From Mytilus galloprovincialis (lineage: Eukaryota; Mollusca; Bivalvia; Mytilida; Mytilidae), in NCBI RefSeq assembly GCF_965363235.1, contig NC_134849.1:57493122-57557121 (forward strand): a stretch of DNA of 64,000 nt, written 5' to 3'. Below the pieces are notes generated by a model. It worked only from the letters and a program-made list of their open reading frames with translations, was not told the origin of the DNA and did not search any database. Positions 12,501 through 27,500 of this stretch are shown here, piece by piece. Position numbers and translations under genes: made by a program. Numbering within the stretch: the first letter of the stretch is position 1; each line of letters opens with the position of its first letter.

Positions 12501-15500
12501 CATACATGGTCAACGCAACATCATTTTCCTATTTGATTTACAGGGGATTGTACTATACATGGTCAACGCAACATCATTTTCCTATTTGATTTACAGGGGA
12601 TTGTACCATACATGGTCAACGCAACATCATTTTCCTATTTGATTTACAGGGCATAGTACCATACATGGTCAATGCAACATCATTTTCCTGTTTGCTTTAC
12701 AGGGGATTGTACCATACATGGTCAACGCAACATCATTTTCCTATTTGATTTACAGGGGATTGTACCATACATGGTCAACGCAACATCATTTTCCTATTTG
12801 ATTTACAGGGCATAGTACCATACATGGTCAATGCAACATCATTTTCCTATTTGATTTACAGGGCATAGTACCATACATGGTCAATGCAACATCATTTTCC
12901 TGTTTGCTTTACAGGGGATTGTATCATACATGGTCAATGCAACATCATTTTCATATTTGATTTACAGGGCATAGTACCATACATGGTCAATGCAACATCA
13001 TTTCCTGTTTGCTTTACAGGGGATTGTACCATACATGGTCAATGCAACATCATTTTCCTATTTGATTATAGGGGATTGTACCATACATGGTCAATGCAAC
13101 ATCATTTTCCTATTTGATTTACAGGGGATTGTACCATACATGGTCAATGTAACATCATTTTCCTATTTGATTTACAGGGGATTGTACCATACATGGTCAA
13201 TGCAACATCATTTTCATATTTGATTTACAGGGCATAGTACCATACATGGCCAATTCAACATCATTTTCCTGTTTGATTTACAGGGGATTGTACCATACAT
13301 GGTCAATGCAACATCATTTTCCTATTTGATTTACAGGGGATTGTACCATACATGGTCAATGTAACATCATTTTCCTATTTGATTTACAGGGGATTGTACC
13401 ATACATTGTCAATGCAACTTCAGGTTCTACTGTACTTGGAGCATATGACCCCCTGGAAGCTATAGCCGACATCTGTGAGAAATACAAAATTTGGATGCAT
13501 GTAGATGGAGCATGGGGAGCAGGTTGCCTGTTGTCACGGAAGTATAAGGGGTTCATGAAGGGAATTGAAAGGTAAATACTGTGTTAATAAGAGTTATGGG
13601 AGTTTGACATTATTGAATTGATACAAGTAAATTGATGAGTTCTTTACTTTGAGAATTACTGATGTATTATTCTGCATTGTTGGAACCAAAGTTGTTTTCT
13701 TTTGCAAAAAAAGTATGGAAATACTGCTTTAGGCCATTATAAAAGAATTCCTAAATTCTCACTCATTGAATTTTTATTTAAATTGGTGCTGGGTTTGGGG
13801 GGGGGGATTATTTTGTGTCTGTTTTTCGTGAAAAAATGAAAGAAAATAGCAAAAAATCAAAACACTTTTTTTTAGCTCACCTGGCACAAAGGGCCATTAG
13901 TGAGCTTTTGTCATCACTTAGTGTCCCTTGTCCGTCGTTGTTAACTTTTACAAAAATCTTCTCCTCTGAAACTACTGTGACAAATTTAACTAAACTTGTA
14001 TATAGTTTAAAATGGCTGACATGACTAAAAATAGAACAAAATGGTAAAATGCAAGTTTTGTCTATTATTTTGAAAACTGTTATAAATATAGAAAATCAGA
14101 CAAGGCAAAAATGTTCAGAATGTTGAGCTCTACTTATTTTCCATATTCATCAAAACTGTCAGACAACTTCTAAAAGAGTTATTGCCCTTAAATGACAAAT
14201 TTTACTATTTGTTTTCATTTTTGCCTATCATCTTGAAAACTATGATAGAGAAAGAGAGAAACTTTAAATTGCAAGAATGATCAGCAAGACAAATAATGGT
14301 CAAAATCGTCAGTCAACTCCTTATTAGAGTTTATATTGCCCTTAATTGACGATTTTTATACGACCGCAAAAAAATATTTACGGTCGTATATTGGTATGGT
14401 GTTGGCGTCGTCGTCGTCCAAAGACACATTGGTTTTCGCACTATAACTTTAGTTTAAGTAAATAGAAATCTATGAAATTTAAACACAAGGTTTATGACCA
14501 CAAAAGGAAGGTTGGGATTGATTTTGGGAGTTTTGGTCCCAACAGTTTAGGAATTAGGGGCCAAAAAAGGGCCCAAATAAGCATTTTTCTTGGTTTTCAC
14601 AAATTTAACTTTAGTATAAGTAAATAGAAATCTATGAAATTTAAACACTAGTATAAGTAAATAGAAATCTATGAAATTTAAACACAAGGTTTATGACCAT
14701 AAAAGGAAGGTTGGGATTGATTTTGGGAGTTTTGGTCCCAACAGTTTAGGAATAAGGGGCACAAAGGGTCCAGAATTAAACTTTGTTTGATTCATCAAAA
14801 TCAAATAATTGGGGTTCTTTGATATGCCGAACCTAACCGTGTATGTAGATTCTTAAATTTTGGTCCCGTTTTCAAATTGGTCTACATTAAGGTCTAAAAG
14901 GGTCCAAAATTAAACTTAGTTTAATTTTAACAAAAATTGAATTCTTGGGGTTCTTTGATATGGTGAATCTAAACATGTACTTAGATTTTTGATTATGGGC
15001 CCAGTTTTCAAGTTGGTCCAAATCTGGGTCTAAAATTAAACTTTGTTTGATTATAACAAAAATTGAATCCTTGGGGTTCTTTGATATGCTGAATCTAAAC
15101 ATGTATTAAGATTTTTGATTATAGGCCCAGTTTTCAAGTTGGTCCAAATCGGGGTCAAAAATTAAACTTTGTTTGAATTCTACAAAAATTGAATCCTTGT
15201 GGTTCTTAGATATGCTGAATCTAAACATTTATTTAGATTTTTGATTATAGGCCCAGTTTTCAAGTTGGTCCAAATCGGGGTCCAAAATTAAACTTTTGTT
15301 TGAATTCAACACAAATTGAATATATGGGGTTCTTTGATATATGCTGAATCTAACAATGTATTTAGATTTTTGATATTTGGGCCAGGTTATCAAATTGGTC
15401 CACATTGAGGTCTAAAGGGTCAAAAATTGAACTTTATTTGATTTCATCAAAAATTGAATTCATGGGGTTCTTTGATATGCTGAATCTAACCATGTATTTA

Positions 15501-18500
15501 GATTTTGGATATTGGACCATAATAGGTAAATGTCCAATTTAAAAATTTTAAGTTTTTAAGTTTAAGTTCTTAGACCACATTCATTCTGTGTCAGAAACCT
15601 ATGTTGTGTCAACTATTTAATCACAATCCAAATTCAGAGCTGTATCAAGCTTGAATGTTGTGTCCATACTTGCCCTAGACTTGCTACAATTCCCTTTCTA
15701 TTATTTCTCTCTTACTAATTTATATGTTTACTGATAAGTGCCAGCCTACTGATTGCCCTTGGAGAAAGGCCTTCCTCCTGCAGATGTCAGTATAATTATA
15801 ATCGCCTAGTTATAGCAGTAAAATTATTAAAGGGGCAAAATTGAAAAAAAGAACAAAAAAACATAATTAGGAAGGGACATGTAGCAAGTCTATACTGCAA
15901 CTGTTCAGGGTTCGACCTCTGCGGTAGTATAAAGCTGCGCCCTGCAGAGCATCTGGTAACCAATTGTTTGTGTTTTTAACTTATATCTAAAAAATTATAA
16001 TAGATAGATAGAAACGCAAATGAGCAAAAATGACCAGCAAGACAAGATTTATAATTTATACAATTTGGAAGAAATCGTCTGACGACTCCTTATTGGAGTT
16101 AGTGCCTTTAAATGAGAATTTTTACCATTTTTTTTTGTGTTTTGGCTTATATGATAAAAATTATAATAGACAAATAGACACTTTAGATCACAAAAATGAT
16201 CAGCAAGGCAAGATCTACTAACAACTCAATTTTTTCCGATATAGTTAGTAGACTGTCACTCTTTATAGGAGTAATTGCCCTTAAATGAGGATTTATTTAT
16301 CATCTTGAAAACTAAAGAAGATAGAGAGAAACTAAACAGACTAAATGAACAGTAATACAAGACCAACATAACAGAAATTTTTGTCATGAATACTATTCTC
16401 GTCTACAATGTTGAAGAGTGTCCTTTGTTAAATATGCACATAGACAAAGGTGAGCGACACAGGCTCCTTAGAGCCTCTAGTTTTAGCTCTGAAAAAAAAA
16501 CAAAAAAACAATTGGGTATGGATTTTTTTAGAATTTTTAATGTGCCGTTTGTGTGACTTCCAAAAAAGCTGTGTATGACTCCTATAGGTAAAGCTCATTG
16601 AATAGAATAGAAGCCTAAATCATAAAAAAACACTTCTTGTCACTTGATATATATTCTCTAAGCCCATTAAAAGTTTACTGTAAAATATGAAGAGACAGTC
16701 AAGACCAATATCTACAGAAGAAACACACTAGACAAGAGATGAAAAAAAAAACTTTTTGAAATCAGGGGTTTACTTAGCCAAAGATTTTTTATATATAAAC
16801 CTGCTGTATTTGTATGCACCAGTCCTAAGTCAGGAGCACCTGGTGTCAAGTGGTTGTCGATTGTTGGTGTGGTTCATAAGTGTTTTTCATTTTTTCCGTT
16901 TTTTATATAGATTAGACCGTTGGTTTTCCAGTTTGAATTGTTTTACACTAGTCATTTTGGTGTGCTTTATAGCTTGCTGTTCTGTGTGAGCCAAGGCTCT
17001 GTGTTGAAGGCCGTACTTTGTTCTATAATTGTTAACTTTTTATACATAGTGACGTGGATGGAGAGTTGTCTCATTGGCACTCATACCACATCTTCTTATT
17101 TACATCACTTAATAATATTTGAACTATTTTGTTTAAAGACTATTTCATTCCTCTATATTGCTGACAAAGTATGAATGAATTTTATTTTTAATTAACTACA
17201 AATTACATACATGTAGTAACAGAGATTATATTTATAAACAAGTCTAAATTGAAAACAACGTTCAAACCTATGATTGCGTTGGATGAAAACCGCAATTTTT
17301 ATACGTGTGCATGCAAAACAAATTTCTTGGTAGAGGGGTCTAAATACAGAACAAACAACATTTTCCAAAAGACCAAAAAAGTGATATGAACAATTACATT
17401 AAATATTAAAGCATTGTTTGTTTATTTTACAGGGCAGACTCTTTAACATGGAATCCCCATAAATTGATGGGAACAAATTTACAAGCTTCAGTTTTCCTTA
17501 CAAAACATAAGGTAAGAATTGGATATTCGTTGAAACATCTTTTTAACTAATTGGCCAGTGTGAGTTATAGGCTATTTCTGGAGTCGTGTCTTTCACCGGA
17601 AAAGATCGTCAATTATGCACGCCTTTATGACGTCATTTACCAGATAGAAGGCGCCTGTATCCCTGCTATATTAAGGTTTCAAGCACTTTCAGAATCATCA
17701 TTCTGCAGGGTAGTATAGAAATAATTTATGTTCTGTAAGTATTTAATCTTAATTCCTGTACTAATGAAGGGAGGGGGACCAACTTATTAGATTTTAATTT
17801 CCCAAATATTTTGTGCAGTATAAAATTAAACTTTTTCACCCGTTCGCTCAACATGTGTTGGAAGTGATGATGCTTTTACATTTTGGTCACATGGTGATGG
17901 AAGTCACATGACAGATTCAACTAAATACCATATCCCAGAACTGGCATATTGGAATCACTTGGAGTCCTTGGAGTCCATCTTTGTCTGTCAACTTCTTAAT
18001 TTTTTAAATAATTCTCTGGGGACGTCAGTGGCCAAATGGTCTTAGTAGTCGAACAACTTTATCACTCACCTATCAACACTGAGGTTATGAGTTTGAATCC
18101 CGCATGTGGTTTTTAAGACTCCAATCTTAATTGATTAGGATTGTCAGTTTTTCTACAGAAGGTCTGTTTTTCTCTCCAGGCACTCTGTCTCCCTCCACCA
18201 ATAAAAACTGACCGTCACGAAATTGCACAATAGTGCTGATAGTGGTGTTAAACACCAATCAATCAATCTAATACTACTGAGCCCATTTGAAACTACAATG
18301 GTCTGTTATCCTTAAGTTATCTAGTTTAAAAAAATGGTTAAAAATGTTATATATTGAACAAATCTGATGTGATAAAAATGCATGGATTGCAACTTGCAAA
18401 TTATCACCTATAATCAATCAATTGTATTAATCAATATTTATAAATTTTATCTTGACTTTCAGACAGTCCTGTTAGATGCCCACTCAGCTAAGGCGAAGTA

Positions 18501-21500
18501 TTTGTTTCAACAAGATAAATTCTATGATGTTTCCTATGACACGGGAGACAAATCAATACAGTGTGGACGTAAAGTGGATGCTCTGAAGGTCTGGACCATG
18601 TGGAAAGCTAAAGGTGATGCTGGACTGGAGGAAGACATTGATAATTTATTTTCCTGTTCAAGGTATGGCATATGTCAAGTAGGAGGGTATGAATGCCCTT
18701 TACCGTCAGACGTCATATGGTCATTTTCGGCTACCTTTAGCTTCAAATTGGTTAGCATTTTGATGATATATGTCTTGACTGTATTTTAGCACACAAAAGA
18801 TTCTCTTCATGGTCACATGTAAAAACTTCATAATTACCATCGTCATCTAAGTGTTCTCTGGTATAACTTGGAGCAAGTTTAAGTTGGTAGACTCCAACAG
18901 TAATATTTCTTATATCTTCTTCTGATAATCGGGGAAAAGAAGGGGCGGATGAAGCATCAATCTTTTGCCATTTACAAGAACGTTTGTCAAGGCCTTCCTC
19001 TATTATTTTCTCATGAAGTAAGTTTTTTTGCTTTGAAAGATAAAGCATTTTAGACGCCAATTGTTCATCTTGCTCTGAGTCCCCTGTATTAAGTTCTGGC
19101 CAATATTTGTTCATGATTGCAAAGGCAATGTTGACATAATCAGACACAAATGGAATTTGGCTATTTGGTAGAACTCTATCTAGATATTTCCACGATTTAA
19201 TGCGGCCATTAACGGACTCTACCACCCAACGGATTTTCGTAACAAGTCTTGTTACGTTGCTGTCTTCAACTGGAAGTTGAGACTCCCCTTTTTTATTAAA
19301 AGCTGGCATTTTTGTTTGAATACCCATTTCTTGCAGTAAGTCAAGTGCATCTCTAAAACCACGGTCAACAATCATAATATCATCCTCAGCCACCCATTTC
19401 TTAAATTCTTCAATGTCATGTTGGATGATGTGCTTCATTATTTGTGCATCGTTGTTTTTTCCGTCGCTATAGTAAGGTCCAATTACACTTATAATGTAAC
19501 CAGAAGTTGTTACAAAGACCATTGGTTTAACCAGTGGTCGATGTTTGTGCATGCTATAACATTTACGTTGGAACTTGAATTGTGAACTTTTCTGGATATA
19601 GATATAAGTGCCATCTGCTACTATAATTTCTGGATACATTCCTTTTCCGAACAGTGATTGCGCTAGAGGTCGAGTATGCGATGTTATAACCTCTTCCCTA
19701 CTTATATGATTAAATCCAAGATTAGATGGAACAAAATTTTCAGACAAGTATTTTCTAGCTGATGCAATAGCACGTCTTACAGAATCTTTACCAAGATTAA
19801 AAAGTGTTGAAAGTTTATTTGATAAACCGGACTTCAATTTGGTTAGAAATATTCCGATACAAGTCCGGACACTACGAGTCCAAGAATCCCGTAAATTACC
19901 CTTTTGGACAATTGAACATAGGTCATTAAAGTTTTCCTTAGAAAGGCCAGTAAGATTTAAAATGTCTGAGCTTGTAAGGGCATTTTCTGTGTCAAAGTCA
20001 ATTCGCCGCTTGCTTCCTCTCAAGGCCATATCTCGGATTTGCGTAATAAGGTCCATTAAATCAGTACGGTTAAAAATGGACGAGGACTGCGAATGCGAAA
20101 TTCTGTCAAGTGCATCAGGTAAAAATATTTCATTGCACAAGTGTCCTGGACAACATCTGGCACCAACTGTGAGTATAATGAGTTTATCTAAAAAGATATT
20201 AAATCTAGCGTTTGTTGGGACAACTACTAGCTTTGGGCCTCGGCGTTTACACACAACACACTGCGAGTGGCCACCTCCAGCTGATGGTATAGGCAGTGCG
20301 ATACTAGGTGGAGATTTACATGGATGGCATCTGGCATACTTTGCTGGAGGGACGTACTCCGTGTCATCATTAATTGATTCAGATATTGTAGTTTGTATTG
20401 GGCATCTTGCATTTGTGTCAATTTCTCGAGAGCATCGTATTCTGCATTTATTACATATTACACTGTTAGCGTGATTAATTTTGTCATGTTCAATGAAAAA
20501 CTTCTGTTGTAAACATTTACGTAGTGATTTATTGTTGGGTCCAATAAGTTTCCGCCTGTCTCTGGTTTTTGGTCTTTTTGAACACAAAATGCAAGTAAAG
20601 TTTCTTGGGGTTGACATTCTCTGAAAATTAGAAATAGAAATTGTTAAACACTTAGCACGAGGTAAATCAGAATAAAATAAAGAATATCCAAAGTGTGATT
20701 TAAAATTGAGACTATCAAAGTGCGTACGTTTTTTGGTGTGTTTATTTGTCTGCGCACCATGTGTGTTTTCTTTTTTTTTTGTTAATTTACATGTCAATTC
20801 CTTCACGAAATATCAGTTTTGAAAACCCTGTTTGCCCATACTTAATTATCGTTTTACGTTTACAGCTGATTTCCTAATGCTTGTAGAATAATACTTTGGA
20901 TGGCTACAAACATTTGATCAAGCTTTGTAATAACAATTGGCATCTTCAAACAATATATACTCCGGCATAGTTAAACATGTATATATTATATTTACATTTG
21001 ATTGGAGGCTATCCCAATTACAATTTTATACAATATACAAAGAAAACAAACAAGCTTACCGAAGTCTTGCTCTACATGTATTAGGAAATTAGCTGTAAAC
21101 GGAACCTACTGACAAAAGTTCATGTCAGTATCAAAATCACGGATAGTTAATAATAATAAATAAATACTCTTCACTCTTCACATATTAGATATACAGCATA
21201 AAACATGGATTCAAAGACATAACAAATAAACATTTATAGGACAGCAACCCCCACCCATATAACAAAACACAAACAAAAAGCCGTACATTGACCTATAATG
21301 GTCTACTTTTTTAAATTGTTATTTGGATGGAGAGTTGTCTCATTGGCACTCACATCACATCTTTCTATATCTAAACAGAGGGAAACATATAATATTCAAC
21401 AAAATAATTCTACTCAATATTAAAAACTCTTAAGTCTTTTCGAAATGTAAATAATGCATGCTCTCATCAAAATACGTTTACCATAATTACTAGAAGTTAA

Positions 21501-24500
21501 AACACGCAGTCTTAATCCTATACTCACCTTAAGATCATGAGTTCCTATCAGGAACCGACGTATCCATGTCACCCATTACACGTTTGCATTGTTTAAACCA
21601 GCTCAAAATCTGTTGAAAAAAATTCAAGATTATCAAAATAATGTATATTTATTTTGAACTGAATATGATAGGTTATTAAGGGAACATTTCATGGTTAGAA
21701 TGTTTATCAAAATTACCATGAAAATATAAATAACCATTCTTTCAATTTAAAAATAAAAGATTATTACTTCTATAGCCGCACATTATAAACTGTCAAAATT
21801 AGTATTTTTGATTCTGTGCCTGATAATATAAATGTATCAATTAATCATCATTAAACCATAGGTTAATTAAACTCTTTATTCGAGCACAAAATGCTTTGAG
21901 AAAATGAATCAGTTAAAAATAAGGAACTATACCTCATTATGGCACCATTAAGTATGTAAGTGACAACTGCTACGTAGTACATACAGGTGAAGTATAATGT
22001 CTATTCAAAACAACATGTATACTGCTCTTCAGTAAATATCTATAAAAAAAAACAGTTCATCATTCAAAATCACTCTTTAAAACGTTATGACAATATAAAA
22101 AAGCATTTATGCCCAAAAAAAAAAAAAAAAAAAAAAAATCGAGATTCGATCTCAGCATCCCCGCCTTATTAAACTAACGACCTTATCCTCACGGCCATCG
22201 CTGCAATTGTCCATAAAATGGTAAATAACAGGTACTTAAATTCAACAGTACGTTAGAAAGGTGTCTTTATCATACGACACCTAACATTTCAAATTGTAGG
22301 ATAAATTGTGATCTTTTCATTGTTTATTTTAATGTTTGTAATTTCATAGTATAATGTTATAGAAAAGTGACTCTCAAAAATTCCTAGAACAAGTAGTTTT
22401 CAAACTCCGTAAATGATTTCTTTTCATTTTCATCACCCACGCAATATTTATATTACGAACTGTTAAAAATTATTGCCGTGAAAACACATTTCTTGTGAAC
22501 ATACCGATTTATTTATGGTATATTTTGATTTTCTTACGGATTCATGCAAGTATTAAGTTTTTCAAGTTAAAATCGTGAAAATACTTTCAGTTTCATGTAC
22601 CGTGAGAAGATATGACATAATGTATTCTAATATACTGTACGGACCCCGCATATTTCTGTTTAGATAAATCGATAAGTAAATTAATCAACATACCCTTTTG
22701 AATTGCAACCGAAATTGATAATCCTTTGCACAGCTATTCTCAAAAGTTAAGCGAAATAGATCGGGTCTAAATTACTGCTGGTAACTATAGACGCTTTCCT
22801 TTTGATTTCCTTTTGTACCGGGTTGTCCTAAAAGATGTCTTCTATACTCTGATCCGGATTTTTCAATTTCCGCAACTTCTTTTCTATGATCATGTTTATA
22901 TATAGAGTGATCAGACAATCTAAATATTTAACATGTCACAAATCAAATAAGTTACTGTAGAATTAAGTTTTTTAATGATTTTTTTTTTATTTCATTTTTT
23001 TTATTTTTTATTTTTCACCGGACATCGTTTGACAACTCTATTCGATCCACAGTCATGTCAACAATAATCCACGAAAAAGACTAAGGAGACTAAAAGAAGT
23101 GTTAAAACAATCAACATTGAAATAAATAATATTAATTTGCATCACGTGGAAGTCGAGTTGTATTTGCGAGTAAACTGGTAATCTGAAACGGGTTTAACGT
23201 CAGGTGTTCAATGCCTCCCTTGAAGAAACGATTCCGCTTTTGACAAAAAATTCATACCCTCCGCAGGCATGTGCCAAAAAAATATTTTGCACTATCTTGT
23301 TTGTTTATAGTTCCGTTTATCGTTTAAAGGAAATTTTGGCACATGCCTGTGGAGGGTACGAATTATCGTAAAACGTACTGAAAATCTTTGTTTTTTAAGC
23401 AATAATTACAAATCATGGCGTTTTCGAGGTTCTATTGTGACGTCACGGAACGCGATTTTTGCCGAAAATAACATGTTTTTTGAAAACACACTTTATAATG
23501 ATTATTTTAGTTGGTAATATATAACTGTAAAGGAACTTTGTTTTTTTGTGAAAATTGGGGCCGATTTTGGCCCTTATTGCCCCTACTCCTTTTACCGGGA
23601 TTCGTCAGAGATCTAAAATTATTCACGTTACCGTTATTTTGAAAAAAAAATTAATGTGATTCGTAAAAATCAGTAGATTTTTTTTATCGTCTAAAAGAAA
23701 GTGTACATTTTATCGTCATGCATCAAAAATTACCATTAACATCATTTGGCAGGAATTTTTACCGGTATGTGTCATGAAGGTACCCGCATTCTGACCCTCA
23801 AGAAGGACTCCATCGGATCACTGTATCAAGTGTGATATGATCATTCTTCAATCTTTTCAAATTTTAAAACATTAATACTAAATGAGCATTTTAGATATTT
23901 AAATTCAACTGCCGAGATTGGAGATATATCGTATTGCACAATATTTGGTTGTGGAATCTGTTTCTCTTAAGTATTTTAGACAATATATAGAAATATTTTT
24001 ATTTTTTATGCCCTACCTTAGATAGTAGAGGGGCATTATTTTTTTTCGGTCTGTGCATCTGTTCGTTCGTTCTTCTGTCCTGCTTCAGGTTAAAGTTTTT
24101 GGTCAAATTATTTTTTGATGAAGTTGAAGTCCAATCAACTTGAAAACTTAGTACACATGTTCCGTATGATATGATCATTCTAATTTTAATGCCAAATTGG
24201 AGTTTTTATCCCAATTTCACTGAACATAGAAAATGATAGTGCGAGTGGGGCATCCTTGTACAAAGGGCACATTCTTGTTTTTCAATGATCTGCAAAACGA
24301 TGTTATCTTTCCATGTAACATCATCAAACATTATAGTCACCTGTATTAGAGATGTCACAATAGTGAATTCAGAGGAAAGCAAGAAAATTGGACATCATGA
24401 TTGACATAACAAGACATGGTATGATTGTCAATGATACAACTATCCACAAGAGACCAAATTGTGTAGATATTAGCTAACTATAGGTCTTCAATAACCTTTT

Positions 24501-27500
24501 AAAGATATAAATGTACAGTGAGGAATGTGCATTTCAACCATCTTGTTTTTCGTATCTTATGCCTGTGTGAAAATATTATTTTACTTTGAAACTGCTTGTG
24601 TGTTTACCAAATTTTAAGAAGAAAGTATAGAATAATATATTGGTATTGATGCAATATTTTAACTCGTTCGGAATACTCAACGATCTAGGTACATTTACAG
24701 TTAGAGGAATACTAGTAAAAATATTAACTAATGTTTTTTTTACTAAAAAAATCTACTTGAAATATTTGACATGTACCATATCCTTGTTATGCTAAGAACT
24801 TATATGAGTAATGTAATTTATGTGTAATTAGGTCTTTCCACTTTTCTGTGGAAAGACCTATTGTTTTTCTTCTGATTATTTTTTTTTTTTTTTTTTTCTT
24901 CCGCCTAATTTTGTTCTTGCGATAAACATTTGTTTCGCAATATGTCGCTTAGATATTTGGTATATGATATCGAACAGTTTATGCGCTTTTGAAATTTACC
25001 CTGCGTAAACGAATACTTTTCTTTGTAGGAGTTATCTCCCCAAACACTGTTTTCCTTGTTAGCGCATCTCCTTCGCAACCGTAAAATATTATGACAAATT
25101 TATTTTACAAAATTGCTCGTTATATCCTTCGCATGATTTGTCCTATTTTGACCGAAGTGATATGAACGCTCCATATGAGAGTTATTTCCCCTTATGCATT
25201 TGATATAAGTGATATGCATTTCTATCTTGTAAACCATAAGTGCTAAAGACCAAGGATCTTTTGATTTGAGGTCCTTTGTCCAAAAAAATAAAAATTAGGT
25301 CAAGGTCAAAGGTCAAGGTCATATTCCAATTTTTTGAATTTGGCTTATTTCCACTAATTTCCAGAAACTGTATAAGATATCGACAAATTATTTTTTCTAA
25401 ATTGTTAGTTGCGACATGTCGTAACACGTAAATTTTGATTGCAAGGGTACGTTGAACGTAAAAGTGAGTTTTCTCCCCTCTTGTATTTAAAAATACGTGT
25501 ATGGTGATTTAACTGATTAACCAAATATAATTAAGTCCTATGGTCTTTTGATTTGAGGTCCTTGGTTTATGACCTTGAAATTGATCTCAAGGTCATAGAT
25601 TAATTTGACGTTCTAGTTTTTGACCTTTGCTCTCAGCTCATATTTATACATGATATATCCATGAGACTTTTGGCGAAAGGTATCAAACCATTTAACCTTT
25701 AAAAAAACAACCGGAAGTGACCTTGTGTAAACCGGAAGTAGCTATTTTTGTACTTTATTAATAAAAAAGTATATAGAACCAGATCTTTTTGGAATCAGTG
25801 TCAATTAAATATTCAAATATTATCGGTGGTAACATTTTTCAAACCGAAAGTAACAAATTATCTCCCTTATTTAAAAAATATTGTATAGAAACCATATATT
25901 TCTGGAATCAGCGTACAATAACCTATCAGTTGACGATTGAAATGACATTTTAAACTTAATTTTACAACTTTCATATTAAAATACATTGTTTTCAGTGGAA
26001 AGACCTTCAATTGTTCTCTGAACAATTGGTTTTTAATTTTAGAAGTTTTTCTTTACAGGTACCTTACACAGTTAGCTAAGGCAAGAGATGGGTTTAAAAT
26101 GGTACAAGAAGTGAGTTAATGATTATTTTATTAAAATGGAAATTCACACCTAAATACAGTGGATTCATTTATTTTCATGGGTACCAATTTTCGTGGATTA
26201 AGGAAAACTTGCATTTTCTTGGATATTTAATTTTACTGTTTTGCAAAAGTTTGCATACATTCCAGTAATTCATTAAACATTTATATTCGTGGTTCCCATG
26301 TGACCACGAAATGCATGAAAATTGGTATCCAACAAATAATTATAAATTCACAGTGAATATAGAAATATCTTTTTAATTTATACCTAGTTTAGCATAACTA
26401 ACACTTATACTTTCTCTGTGCATTACCTTCTATGCTACACATTGCTTGACTGAGTCTATACATATTTGGGGGTCTGGATGGAGCGACCAGATTAGAGAGT
26501 ATAGGGGGGGAAAGAATAGCAATAAATGTACAAAAAAACAAGGAACAGAGTAATGTGGTTCTGTTAAATACAGAAAAATTGCCTGAAGATTAAAGAATAC
26601 CCCTCCCCCTTTTCCAAAAAAAAACCAACCAACATACATTATTATACATGTGAGTCTTTTTTAAATCAGAAATGAGTTATATGCACTCAGATTTTTTTTG
26701 GTCATTTAGACTTCAGCTAGTCTTTAGTACAAAATTTTTATTTAAATCTCTTGTTTCTACATGCACAAATGTATACATACTATTTCAGCCCCAGTGTACA
26801 AATGTGTGTTTTTGGTATATACCTAAGAGACTGAGAGGAAAACCTGAGACAGAGGAATGGTGGGAACAGATTGGAAAGGTGAGTGTATCTTTTTATTAGT
26901 CCCCTACCGATGAAGTCGAAGGGGACTTAAGGTTTGCATTCCGTCTGTCTGTCTGTCTGTCCATCCGTCAGGTCGGCAAATCAGTTTTCCACACTTTTTT
27001 TCTTCATGCTTGAAGATATTAATTTGATATTTGGTGTATTGTTTTATCATGAAAAATTACAGATCACGTTCAAATTGTGTTCCGGTCTGGTGATTTTGTG
27101 CAGAGTTATTGTCCTTTGACTTAGAAAATTCACTAAAATAACCAGTTTTCTGCACTTTTTTTTTGTCATTCTTGAAGATATTGATTTCATAATTGATATT
27201 TAGTTTTATCATGACAAGTTTAAGTTTAAGTTTGAATTTTGTTTTGGTCTGATGATTTTGTGCAGAGTTATGGTCCTTGGACTTAGAAAATTCACTCAAA
27301 TAATCAGTTTTCTGCACTTTTTTTTCGTCATGCTTGAAGATATTGATCTGAAAATTGGGATACAGTTTTATCATGACAAATTACAGATCAAGTTCGAATT
27401 TTGTTCCGGTCTGATGATTTTGTGCAGAGTTATGGTCCTTAGACTTAAAAAATTCACTTAAATAATTCAACACTTTTTTGTCATGCTTGAAGATATTGAC

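Noticed and set aside
12142-13223. Overlapping ORFs (60-109 codons) reading 'QHHFPI' and '[10 protein letters not shown]' repeats as a repetitive secreted or structural protein
   Set aside because: They are by-products of the 53-bp splice-junction array; the unit length shifts frame every copy and stops occur every one to three units.
12042-13422. CRISPR-like array or satellite unrelated to the gene
   Set aside because: No spacers, and each unit matches the exon c junction exactly.
19839-20474. 211-codon + strand ORF opposite the transposase
   Set aside because: It lies fully antisense to the conserved transposase domains and has no recognisable motif.
20618-20806. Upstream 63-codon extension of the transposase
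   Set aside because: An acceptor-like 'tctaattttcag' lies just before the next ATG and the extension is low-complexity basic sequence.
22139-22204. Functional tRNA-Ser gene
   Set aside because: The 3' acceptor strand is missing and the arms do not pair fully.
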